In this document: piece by piece, positions 51,997 to 60,016 of the stretch
Numbering within the stretch: the stretch's first letter is position 1
How the letters are laid out: each line of letters opens with the position of its first letter
NCBI GenBank assembly: GCA_020161455.1
Contig: JAIUNZ010000004.1
Coordinates: 62,001-126,000 of the forward strand
Direction: 5' to 3'
Source of the DNA: Bacteroidota bacterium
Lineage (GTDB): Bacteria; Bacteroidota; Bacteroidia; Flavobacteriales; Flavobacteriaceae
Length of the DNA stretch: 64,000 nucleotides
Made by a program: the position numbers and the translations under genes
Notes under the pieces: model-generated
What the model was told of the DNA's origin: nothing
The model's input: the letters and a program-made list of their open reading frames with translations, nothing else
Databases searched by the model: none

Positions 51997-52238
51997 TCCC
52001 AAAAATAACCAAAAAACAAATTCGCTTAACAAATTGCTTTACAATTTGTTAAAAATAATTCCTACTCATAGCTTCTTGAGGTTTTGGATGTTGTTTTAGT
52101 TTTGAGTGGGTTATAAAAAGGTTCTTTTTTATTGAGTCAGGGATTATTTTTAGTATGCATGGACTTTTTTATGTTTATGCTATCAACTCAGCAAGTGTTT
52201 CGCCTATAAGCGACATTCGCAAACTGATGGTAGCCTAA
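51997..52238 (+). pseudogene. Internally deleted copy B of the 31.6-33.0 kb element
   Basis: 51997-52153 matches the leader block of copy A (shared AAAATAACCAAAAAAC, TTAACAAATTG, AATTCCTACTC, AGGGATTATTTTTA). The next recognisable part is already the end of the 224-residue gene: codons 52167-52238 read FYVYAINSASVSPISDIRKL then MVA-stop, against the intact YFIYVFANNSVSVSPLSDYR then QIMAT. The GGGAC array and about 200 codons are missing. A terminator like that of copy A follows. Confidence 0.8.
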
Positions 52239-52256
52239 ATTTTATTTTTATTGTAA

Positions 52257-52291
52257 AAAACATTTTAGAACCCGTCTGAATGTTTTTTTAT
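52257..52291 (+). terminator. Terminator of the remnant copy
   Basis: AAAACATT...AATGTTTT stem (52257-52264 with 52279-52286) with inner TTAGA/TCTGA pairing and a T-run. It is positionally equivalent to 33031-33064 after the intact gene. Confidence 0.65.
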
Positions 52292-52425
52292 TAACTTGCA
52301 ATGTGCTTTTGAAAAAACAATTAAAGTAATTAATTGTAGAAATGAAATGTTTAACGACTCATGAAAATGAAGTCTATAAAAAACAACAACAACTTACTAA
52401 CTCATTTGCAATGCCTAATAGATAG

Positions 52426-52443
52426 TGTAGAATTAATTCTACA
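52426..52443. promoter_or_regulatory. Perfect 18-bp palindrome upstream of the kinase-regulator operon
   Basis: TGTAGAATTAATTCTACA is a perfect dyad, 22 bases before a -33 box. A near copy lies upstream of the second kinase gene (55199-55216). Probably a binding site of the encoded response regulator. Confidence 0.65.
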
Positions 52444-52465
52444 TAAAAAATTACAGAGTACTACA

Positions 52466-52494
52466 TTGTTGTGTGAATAAGAATACTAAATTTG
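52466..52494 (+). promoter_or_regulatory. Candidate promoter of the kinase-regulator operon
   Basis: TTG (52466-52468), 18 bases, TAAATTTG (52487-52494), matching the Bacteroidota consensus. It would leave a leader of about 325 bases before the kinase start. No reading frame with family features lies in that leader (52500-52827). Confidence 0.5.
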
Positions 52495-52827
52495 TTCTAT
52501 AATTTAGAAGTGCTTTTCAACGCATTTCTATAGAAATAAAAAGAAAACCCCAAATCTTTTTAACATTAAAGTAATATTTTTAAAGTTAAGCTTATTAAAG
52601 TGGTAACTAACTTAATTTTAGTTTTTAGTGTAATTTACTAATGCAATTTAAAGATAAAGCTTTATGTTTTTTGATGTAATTTAATAATGAACAGCGTTAT
52701 TTTTTATTCTTAGGAAATCAATAAAAATAGAGAGTAAATATATTTTTGAGTAGTTGGACTAATTACTCAAACAGATTTTGCAATTTTGTTTTAAATCCAA
52801 TAAAAAGTAGCCCCAATTTTTGACCAT

Positions 52828-54531
52828 TTGAAACGACTAAAATTTGAACATCGAAAGTTAATTCATTACGCTTTGTTAACTTGTATTGTTTTGTTACAGA
52901 TAATTGCCATCATAATTTGGTATAACGAAACAAAGCATACAGAAGCTTATGACAACCTAAAGGCTACCAACAAAATTTTGAGCTATACAGATAGTTTGAA
53001 TACAAATTTGTTGCATTCACAAGTGTTGTTTACTACTTATAGGCTCAATAATGATAGCGATATATTGACCAACTATGGTGTTTCTTTAGAAAAAGCAAAC
53101 CGATATTTAGATAGTTTAAAATCGGAAACAAAAAACAAAAACCTATTAAAAAAAGTAGTAAATAAAAAGCAAAAATCAGAAGTTGAAATTAGAAATATTA
53201 AAAAATCAATCGATTCCATTATCCATTTGCAAACTACTTTTTCAATTGAAAATAATCTAAAACCAATCAACCTTAAACCATTCGAACTCAAAAATGTATT
53301 AGACAATGTAAAAGAAGATTCTTATATCAAAATTGATAGTGTTTCAAAGAAAAGACTTTTTTCAAGATTGAGTGATGCTTTTGCAGGAAGAGTAAGTGTT
53401 CAAAAAGAATATTTGAATACTGTGGTTACCATTCAGTATAAAGATAAAGTTTCTAAAGGTACTTTTGAAGAACAAATAGCTACTGCAATTGGATATTCGA
53501 ATAACTATTATTCAAAACAAATTTCGCAGCTGCAACAGTCTTTTTTAAATCTTCACGAAAATGATTTGTTATTAATGAAGTTGAATACTGATTTATTGAG
53601 ATTAACACAAAATAAAATTTCTGAATACAACCAGGATTCGAAACTTTTTAAAAAAAATAATCAAAAGCAACTTCAAAAAGAACTAGACACCGCAAAACAA
53701 GTAAGAAGCTATACCTTGATTTTTTTAATTCTTTTAATGATTGTAATTTCTTTATTGTTATTTAATTTTACCAAAGTTGCTTTTGGGTATGAAAAAAGAT
53801 TGACGGTTGCCAAAAATCAAATCAAACAAAGTCTTGATTTTAAAAATAGAATTACGGGAATGATTAGCCACGAAATTCGATCGCCATTAAACATTATTGC
53901 ACTTTATAGCCGAAAAGCGAGTGCAACCACTAAAGACAATCAACTTAAAGAAACATTTCAGTCTATAGAGTTTACTACCAATTCTTTACTGCTGTTATCC
54001 AACCAAATATTAGAATATTCTAAACAAGAAAAACAAGAATTAAAATTGAAGAACAAAAAAATTGACATTCAAAATGAAATCAATCAAATTATTGTTTCGA
54101 TGAAAACCTTGCTCGAAACCAAAAGCAATAGACTTGTTGTTGATTCTAATTTAGAACCCGAAACTTTTGTATATGCTGATGTTGGAAAGATTTATCAATT
54201 GTTTTATAATCTCATTGGAAATGCTAATAAATTTACCGAAAAAGGAATTATAAAAATAAAAATCAGGTTGACTCCTCTTTCGGATTTCGAAATGAATCTG
54301 GATGTATTAATTGCCGACAATGGTATTGGTATCTCCGAAAATGATTTAAAAAACATTTTTGAATCGTATTATCAAGGTACTGTTTCCGAAAAAGTAACCA
54401 ATCTTGGTGTTGGTTTAGGGTTAAATATTTGCAAAGAAATAGTAACACTTTTTGAAGGAACAATAAAAATTGAAAGCAAAGTAGAGTATGGTACAAAAGT
54501 TGCCTTTAATTTAATTGTAACTCAGGATTGA
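52828..54531 (+). CDS. Membrane sensor histidine kinase (TTG start)
   Basis: 567 residues. A first membrane helix at about 13-32 and a second at about 291-313 flank a 250-residue helical periplasmic sensor. It is rich in Asn/Lys/Ser and resembles CHASE3-like sensors. The transmitter has the H-box MISHEIRSPLNIIAL with His348, N-box LIGNANKFTE, G1 IADNGIGISEND and G2 GVGLGLNICKEI. The frame contains no ATG before the first helix and is closed by a TAA at 52801, so TTG at 52828 is the likely start. The response regulator gene follows at once. Signal unknown. Confidence 0.87.
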   Translation: MKRLKFEHRKLIHYALLTCIVLLQIIAIIIWYNETKHTEAYDNLKATNKILSYTDSLNTNLLHSQVLFTTYRLNNDSDILTNYGVSLEKANRYLDSLKSETKNKNLLKKVVNKKQKSEVEIRNIKKSIDSIIHLQTTFSIENNLKPINLKPFELKNVLDNVKEDSYIKIDSVSKKRLFSRLSDAFAGRVSVQKEYLNTVVTIQYKDKVSKGTFEEQIATAIGYSNNYYSKQISQLQQSFLNLHENDLLLMKLNTDLLRLTQNKISEYNQDSKLFKKNNQKQLQKELDTAKQVRSYTLIFLILLMIVISLLLFNFTKVAFGYEKRLTVAKNQIKQSLDFKNRITGMISHEIRSPLNIIALYSRKASATTKDNQLKETFQSIEFTTNSLLLLSNQILEYSKQEKQELKLKNKKIDIQNEINQIIVSMKTLLETKSNRLVVDSNLEPETFVYADVGKIYQLFYNLIGNANKFTEKGIIKIKIRLTPLSDFEMNLDVLIADNGIGISENDLKNIFESYYQGTVSEKVTNLGVGLGLNICKEIVTLFEGTIKIESKVEYGTKVAFNLIVTQD

Positions 54532-54536
54532 TAAAA

Positions 54537-55190
54537 ATGAAAACAACAAATAACCATCTTACTTTTTTAATTGCAGACGACCATAGTGTTGTCCGACAAG
54601 GAATTTCTTTAATAGTCAAAGAGTTGTATAGCAATGCAAAAATAAAGCAAGCAGCTAACTTTAAAGAAACTTTTTCTATACTTAAAGAAACCAAAATTGA
54701 CCTGATGATTTTGGATATTAATTTTCCCGAAGGTAATAGTATTACTATAATTACAGATATTCTTATTATTCAACCTAATGTAAAAATATTGGTTTTTACG
54801 GCCTATGATGAAAATTTTTATGCATTGCGTTATTTAGACGCTGGTGCTTCCGGGTTTTTAAACAAAGGTTGTGAGGAAGAAGAAATCAAACGTGCCATTA
54901 CCAGTATGTTTAGTAGTGGAAAGTATGTAACCAAAAACATTAAAGAAAAAATTCTTGACTCTTATATGTCCAAAAAGCCAATAAATCCTTTAGAGAAACT
55001 TTCGGCTAGAGAAGTAGAAGTAGCCAAGCTTTTCATAAAAGGTTATGGTAATCTCGAAATTTCTGAATTGCTCCAAATAAAAAAGACTACAGTAAGTACT
55101 TTTAAAATTAGAATATTTGAAAAACTAGAAATTCAAAACCTACCCGCTCTAATTGAATTGTTTAACTTTTATTATGAAGAAAAAAAATAA
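54537..55190 (+). CDS. NarL/FixJ-type response regulator
   Basis: 217 residues from the ATG at 54537, five bases past the kinase stop; an in-frame TTG overlapping that stop is unlikely. The receiver domain has acidic residues Asp14/Asp15, the phosphorylation site Asp60 (LMILDINFPEG), Thr88 and Lys110 (GFLNKG). A C-terminal LuxR-type helix-turn-helix begins LSAREVEVAKLFIKGYGNLE and continues ISELLQIKKTTVSTFKIRIF. It is probably phosphorylated by the flanking kinases and may bind the TGTAGAA-N4-TTCTACA dyads upstream of both transcription units. Confidence 0.92.
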   Translation: MKTTNNHLTFLIADDHSVVRQGISLIVKELYSNAKIKQAANFKETFSILKETKIDLMILDINFPEGNSITIITDILIIQPNVKILVFTAYDENFYALRYLDAGASGFLNKGCEEEEIKRAITSMFSSGKYVTKNIKEKILDSYMSKKPINPLEKLSAREVEVAKLFIKGYGNLEISELLQIKKTTVSTFKIRIFEKLEIQNLPALIELFNFYYEEKK

Positions 55191-55198
55191 GCTGTTGA

Positions 55199-55239
55199 TG
55201 TAGAAACAATTCTACAAAAACGATAGCGTTATTCTACAA
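55199..55239. promoter_or_regulatory. Operator-like sites upstream of the second kinase
   Basis: TGTAGAAACAATTCTACA (55199-55216) keeps 7 of 9 dyad positions of the palindrome at 52426. A further half-site ATTCTACAA (55231-55239) abuts the -33 box. The placement fits regulation of the kinase gene. Confidence 0.6.
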
Positions 55240-55240
55240 A

Positions 55241-55267
55241 TTGTTGTTTTTCTTGAAATTATATTTG
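55241..55267 (+). promoter_or_regulatory. Promoter of the second kinase gene
   Basis: TTG (55241-55243), 16 bases, TATATTTG (55260-55267). The ATG follows 51 bases later. Confidence 0.65.
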
Positions 55268-55318
55268 CATTGTTATTCATAGAGAATTACAGCTGGATAT
55301 ATAAAAAAAAAAAATAAA

Positions 55319-56068
55319 ATGAACAGTTTGAAAAGCGAAACCGTTGCACCAAGCTCTAAAGAAGTAGCGTTGTTGGACAAATTGTCTTTGTATAGCGATT
55401 TGAATAATCGCTTATTAAATCTAGTCTATACTGTTGCACACAATTTGAATGGATATACAGGAAACATCAAGTTACTTTTAGATTTTATTGACCTTGAAGA
55501 AAGTAAGCAAGAAAATAATTTAGCACTAGAACATTTAAAAACGGTAACAAATGATTTAGACAAAACAATTACTGATTTATCTCAAATAGTATCGTTGCAA
55601 AATACTTTGGAAGTTAAAAAAGAAGTATTGTTGCTCCATGATTATATCGAAAAAGTTGACAATATCGTCAACAGTTATACACATAAAAAAAAGATTGAGA
55701 TTGTTAACACCATTTCCCAAAATCATTTTGTTAAATTTTCTCCAGCATATTTAGAAAGTATATTGATAAACTTTACCACCAACGCCATCAAATATGCGCA
55801 TCCAGATAGATTTCCGAAATTGGAATTCTCACTTATAACAAAAAATAACCAAAAAGTGCTAGTCATTGCCGACAATGGAGTTGGAATTGATTTAGAAAAA
55901 CACGGTAGTGCTTTATTCGGATTATACAAAACATTTCATAATAAACAAGAAACTACAGGTATTGGATTGTTTATCACAAAATATCAAATAGAAGCAATGA
56001 AAGCTAAAATAAGTGTTACCAGTAAAGTTGGGTTTGGCACTACATTCAAGATTCATTTTTTTGATTAA
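55319..56068 (+). CDS. Soluble histidine kinase without sensor domain
   Basis: 249 residues, no membrane segment. A short helical lead goes straight into a dimerisation/H-box-like segment YTVAHNLNGYTGNIKLLLDF with His41. The ATPase domain follows: N-box ILINFTTNAIKYA, G1 VIADNGVGIDLEK, GLYKTFHNK and G2 TTGIGLFITKYQIEA. It has its own promoter and the operator-like sites shared with the kinase-regulator operon. It probably acts on the same response regulator or receives its signal from a partner protein. The H-box is AHNLN rather than SHEIR, so phosphatase bias is possible. Confidence 0.82.
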   Translation: MNSLKSETVAPSSKEVALLDKLSLYSDLNNRLLNLVYTVAHNLNGYTGNIKLLLDFIDLEESKQENNLALEHLKTVTNDLDKTITDLSQIVSLQNTLEVKKEVLLLHDYIEKVDNIVNSYTHKKKIEIVNTISQNHFVKFSPAYLESILINFTTNAIKYAHPDRFPKLEFSLITKNNQKVLVIADNGVGIDLEKHGSALFGLYKTFHNKQETTGIGLFITKYQIEAMKAKISVTSKVGFGTTFKIHFFD

Positions 56069-56120
56069 AAGTTACTAATGCTTGGTTAAGTATTTTTAAA
56101 GTTGTCCCCAGATTTGGATT

Positions 56121-56209
56121 ACTAGGTAAGAAGCTTGAAAAGAAAGAGTAACCTTCATGATTACTCTTATCAAGTTATGGTTTTTTGAGACATTCCTTTC
56201 TTGCCTAGT
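56121..56209 (+). ncRNA. Structured RNA element after the second kinase gene
   Basis: An outer 12-bp stem ACTAGGTAAGAA / TTCTTGCCTAGT (56121-56132 with 56198-56209, one G-U) encloses an inner 8-bp hairpin AAGAGTAA / TTACTCTT (56144-56151 with 56161-56168). TTTTCATTTTTA follows. It lies 53 bases past the kinase stop: either an elaborate terminator or a small RNA. Confidence 0.5.
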
Positions 56210-56462
56210 TTTCATTTTTATAATTCAGTAGTATATATTATATTTATATAAATAAAAAAATTAACATTTTTTTTGTTAGTTGTATATAATTTTAATGTAA
56301 TTTTATATAAGTTAATTTTATGAGTTAGTTTTATTTTCGTTTGGTTATAAAAATTCATAATTAACTAATTTGGATGTAAAATTTCTAAAGTATTGGTTTT
56401 ACTATTTTAAAAGATTCATTTCCAAAAACGTTCATACAAACTATGATGCTTTTGAATCATAC

Positions 56463-56488
56463 CAACTCAGATTTGAGTTGCTTTTTTT
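56463..56488 (+). terminator. Plus-strand terminator without an obvious gene
   Basis: CAACTCA (56463-56469) pairs with TGAGTTG (56474-56480) around GATT, then C and seven T. The nearest plus-strand gene ends 395 bases upstream, so a long 3'-UTR or a small RNA (56210-56488) is implied. Confidence 0.65.
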
Positions 56489-56777
56489 GGTTCGAGCTTG
56501 ATTAAACCTGAAACAAGCAAGTTTAAGTTATACCTTTGTTACAGACAATTGTTTATTTGATACAAACAACCCAATACAAGGTACCTATCGATAGCTAATT
56601 CAGGAATTTATTTTTGACATTTATTTTTAATTAATCGAAAATGTCAAAACATTTTACAAATAGTAGATGACTTTCTTGATTGTTGAAGGTTCAATAATCA
56701 TTTGAGAAAAAGAAAGATGTAAAATGAATAATCAAATCGTTTTGGATAAATTGATGCTTATGAATGCACATCCTAAG

Positions 56778-56812
56778 AAAACCGTCCTACTAAAGAAATA
56801 GGACGGTTTTTT
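56778..56812 (+). terminator. Strong terminator upstream of mazG
   Basis: AAAACCGTCCTA (56778-56789) pairs perfectly with TAGGACGGTTTT (56799-56810) followed by T. It lies downstream of another terminator with no gene between, hence a possible small transcript in 56489-56812; a TACCTTTG -7 box is at 56531-56538. The rest of 56069-56870 holds no gene I can support. Confidence 0.75.
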
Positions 56813-56870
56813 AATGCTTTTTTGTGTCGCATAATTGTTTTAAATTTATCCCAATTACAAATCAACACTA

Positions 56871-57644
56871 ATGAACAACCGTCAAGAACAACTAAAAGCC
56901 TTCAACCGATTGTTAGACATCATGGACGAACTGCGCGAAAAATGTCCTTGGGATAAAAAGCAAACACTTGAATCATTACGTCATCTCACTATCGAAGAAA
57001 CTTATGAACTTGGCGATGCCATTCTTGACAACAATTTGCCCGAAATTAAAAAAGAACTTGGCGATTTACTGCTACATATTGTTTTTTATGCCAAGATAGG
57101 CAGCGAAACCAACAACTTTGATATTGCCGATGTAGCCAATAGTATTTGCGACAAACTCATCGATCGTCATCCTCACATTTATGGTGATGTAGTAGTGGCA
57201 GACGAAGAAGAAGTAAAACGCAATTGGGAAAAACTAAAACTAAAAGAAGGCAAGAAATCAGTATTAGAAGGCGTTCCAAAATCATTGCCAGCATTAGTAA
57301 AAGCCAGTCGCATTCAAGACAAAGTAAAAGGAGTAGGCTTTGACTGGGAAGAACCACATCAAGTTTGGGACAAAGTGCAAGAAGAATTGCAGGAACTTCA
57401 AGAAGAAGTAAAAACCAACAACCAAGACAAAATAGAAGCAGAGTTTGGCGATGTGATGTTCTCCATGATTAACTACGCACGCTTTCTAAACGTAAATGCC
57501 GAAGACGCTCTAGAGCGCACCAACAAGAAATTTATCAAACGGTTTATGTATCTCGAATCCAAAGCCTCCGAACTGGGCAAACCACTTTCGGACATGACTT
57601 TGGCTGAGATGGATGTTTTTTGGGAAGAAGCAAAGAAATTATAA
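56871..57644 (+). CDS. mazG: Nucleoside triphosphate pyrophosphohydrolase MazG
   Basis: 257 residues, the full-length two-domain form. MazG cleaves NTPs to NMP and pyrophosphate. The first domain begins FNRLLDIMDELREKCPWDKK and has the metal-binding EXXE-type helices (LTIEETYELGDAI, IKKELGDLLLHIVFYAKIGS). The second repeats the pattern (VQEELQELQEEVK, IEAEFGDVMFSMINYARFLN). VLEGVPKSLPALVKASRIQDK joins them, as in E. coli MazG. It is convergent with the TonB receptor gene with a 6-base overlap. Confidence 0.95.
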   Translation: MNNRQEQLKAFNRLLDIMDELREKCPWDKKQTLESLRHLTIEETYELGDAILDNNLPEIKKELGDLLLHIVFYAKIGSETNNFDIADVANSICDKLIDRHPHIYGDVVVADEEEVKRNWEKLKLKEGKKSVLEGVPKSLPALVKASRIQDKVKGVGFDWEEPHQVWDKVQEELQELQEEVKTNNQDKIEAEFGDVMFSMINYARFLNVNAEDALERTNKKFIKRFMYLESKASELGKPLSDMTLAEMDVFWEEAKKL

Positions 57645-59792
57645 ATTATTCAACTGATTGTCTTTTTTATTTTCGCTTATTGTCCAAAAGAAACCAACAA
57701 AAAAGAACTGGTCGGCAGTTGGTCTGATGGCACGACGGTCATACATTCCGTTAGCGTTTGGGGTGTTGGCATATTCGTAGCCAAATACGTTTTGTGTGCT
57801 CAAAACATTGGAAGCTGAGAAATACAATATCTTTTGCTGACTAATTAAATACGCCCAACTCAAACTCAAATTGTTATATCCTTTCGTCTTGCTGCCTAAA
57901 AAAGTACTTTCATTCGGATTGTTATAAGGTCTTCCGGTAGCGAAACTATTAGTAAAACTTACTTGCGATTTCAATTTATCAATCCACCATTTACCCACTA
58001 CCGATAAACTTTGATTGGCTACAAAACTAGGCGTAGCTTGTGTTGGATAGTTTTTATAATCGCGCTCGGTATCAATAAATGAATAAGAAATCCAGTATTC
58101 AAAATTCTTAATAGACTTGTTGTCTCTCCAAAATATATCGATTCCTTTGGCATAACCTTGCCCTTTGTTGTTGTAAACAGTTGCAAAGTTGGCATTGGCA
58201 TCATCATATTTTACCAAATTGGCATACTCTTTAAAGTAAATTTCGGCTCTAAAAGTTTGACGGTCTTTGTTGTATTGATAATTCAAGATATAATGATTGG
58301 CTTTCTCGCTCGAAAGATAATCGGCAAACTTTAAATACTCTTGTCGTGGTGCTTGCGAAAACATCCCATACGCCAAAGAAAACTGTCCCGATTTAGAAAC
58401 TTTATACCCCATCGAAAGTCTTGGTGTAAACACCGTTTCTTTTAAATAATCATTGTTCGAAATTCGTGCACCTACTTTCATAGCGAGTTTTCGGGAAAAG
58501 AAAATATCCGTTTCTGCATAAGCAGCAGCAATGTTAGCATCATATCCATAATCAAAACGAGAAGCATCCGTCGATTTAAAATACTCATCAAATTTGGTAA
58601 TGAAATAATCGCCACCAAAAGTTATTTTGATTTTATCGGTCAATGATTTATTTATTCGTGCTTTAATATGATTGGAGTTTTCTACATTAAAAACTCTTCC
58701 TGTTGAGATGTCTATTTTGTTTTCGCCATAGCCATATGCCATTCCGGTAAACAGTTTCCATTGATTACCCAAATTAGTTTTATAGGAAGCATTCAAATAG
58801 AAATTGTTGTTGCTCAAATCTACACGTGTTGGTGTCGGACTATTGATGCTTTCTTGGTTAATATCAAAAGCCGAAGCATCAAAAGCAGCATAGAGTTTGA
58901 AAATACCATTGCTAAACGAATGACGATACACCGTTTCACCCGATAGCGAATGAAAAGGTTTGTTCCAAGAAACGTTTTGAGGAATTAGCTTTTGATAAGG
59001 TGCCAAATCAATGTAAGCCGTATTGAACGTTATAGAATTGTTTTTCCATTTCTGAGTATTGGCTAGTCCTAAACCAACAGTCATTAAAGAAACATCTGTT
59101 TTCTCTTCTGTGGCTTCGTCTGTAGTATTTAATAATAGTACACTCGATAAAGCTTCGCCATATTCAGCCGAATATCCACCAGTAGAAAACGACATACCAC
59201 TAAATAGAAACGGTGAAAATCGTCCTCGTGTTGGAACATTTCCAGTAGTAGCTCCATATGGTTGTGCTACTCGAATGCCATCTACAAAGGTTTGCGTTTC
59301 ATCGGCTTCGCCACCACGAACAAAAAGGCGACCATCTTCACCAACGGTTTGTGTTCCTGGCAACGTTTGCAAAGCCGCTATAATATTAGCATTAGAACCT
59401 GCAGTTGTAACAATGTCTAAAGGTTTTAGCACCGAAACTCTTGCTTTCTCGCCAGCGTCAAATGTTCCTGCAGTAATAATTACTGCATCCAAAGTATTTA
59501 CACTTTCTCTTAGTATGAATGTTTTGTCTTTACAATTGGCTACGTCAATAATTTCGTTAAACGATTCGTAGGTAATCATAGTAATTACTAAGTTTTTTGA
59601 ACCCGTTTCGGTAGTAGTAAAATGGAATTTACCGTTTTCATCTGAAGTACCACCATCATAAGTGCCGTCTATATAAATGTTGGCACCAGCAAGTGGTTTG
59701 TTCTTTTGGTCAACAACCGTTCCTGATATTTCGGTTTGTGCAAAGGTGATGAAGCTACAGCAAAAGAATAAAAAGAAGTAAAATATTTTCAT
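57639..59792 (-). CDS. TonB-dependent receptor with carboxypeptidase-like N-domain
   Basis: 717 residues. A signal peptide (1-18, FITFAQ) leads to a carboxypeptidase-regulatory-like domain (20-95, ISGTVVDQKNKPLAGANIYI). The plug has VVTTAGSNANIIAALQTLPG, GRLFVRGGEADETQTFVDGI and SAEYGEALSSVLLLNT. The barrel runs to the C-terminal FFVGFFWTISENKKDNQLNNL region. It is not SusC-sized (about 1000 residues) and has no SusD partner next to it, so a siderophore, metal or small-molecule ligand is likelier than a polysaccharide. The ligand is unknown. No riboswitch or Fur-like site is evident in the 5' region. Confidence 0.9.
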   Translation of the reverse strand: MKIFYFFLFFCCSFITFAQTEISGTVVDQKNKPLAGANIYIDGTYDGGTSDENGKFHFTTTETGSKNLVITMITYESFNEIIDVANCKDKTFILRESVNTLDAVIITAGTFDAGEKARVSVLKPLDIVTTAGSNANIIAALQTLPGTQTVGEDGRLFVRGGEADETQTFVDGIRVAQPYGATTGNVPTRGRFSPFLFSGMSFSTGGYSAEYGEALSSVLLLNTTDEATEEKTDVSLMTVGLGLANTQKWKNNSITFNTAYIDLAPYQKLIPQNVSWNKPFHSLSGETVYRHSFSNGIFKLYAAFDASAFDINQESINSPTPTRVDLSNNNFYLNASYKTNLGNQWKLFTGMAYGYGENKIDISTGRVFNVENSNHIKARINKSLTDKIKITFGGDYFITKFDEYFKSTDASRFDYGYDANIAAAYAETDIFFSRKLAMKVGARISNNDYLKETVFTPRLSMGYKVSKSGQFSLAYGMFSQAPRQEYLKFADYLSSEKANHYILNYQYNKDRQTFRAEIYFKEYANLVKYDDANANFATVYNNKGQGYAKGIDIFWRDNKSIKNFEYWISYSFIDTERDYKNYPTQATPSFVANQSLSVVGKWWIDKLKSQVSFTNSFATGRPYNNPNESTFLGSKTKGYNNLSLSWAYLISQQKILYFSASNVLSTQNVFGYEYANTPNANGMYDRRAIRPTADQFFFVGFFWTISENKKDNQLNNL

Positions 59793-60016
59793 GTTTTTGA
59801 TTTTTGATACTGCAAAGTTGCTTCAAAGCATAAAACTATGAAATTTAAAATTACCGAAGTGTTGTTTTTTTGGGATGAGTTGTAGAAAGGTTAAACTTTT
59901 TGTTTAAAGTGATAAAATAATAACCATTCTGATGCCGGTGTTATTTTTGAAATTATTAAGAATAGTGAAAGTTGAAAATTTTCCATAAGTTTACAATACT
60001 AAAATTAAAGGATACG

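Noticed and set aside
56724-56801. 25-codon frame MNNQIVLDKLML...
   Set aside because: It runs into a strong terminator stem and shows no recognisable ribosome site or family; kept only as a remark in the orphan-unit finding.
59059-59571. 170-codon plus-strand frame opposite the TonB receptor
   Set aside because: Antisense to the plug and regulatory domains, Ser/Pro-rich, no family; a shadow of the receptor gene.
59972-60016. Longer start for the PPK2 protein
   Set aside because: It needs a TTG start with no ribosome site, while the ATG at 60017 has AAAGGA in front and matches the family start.
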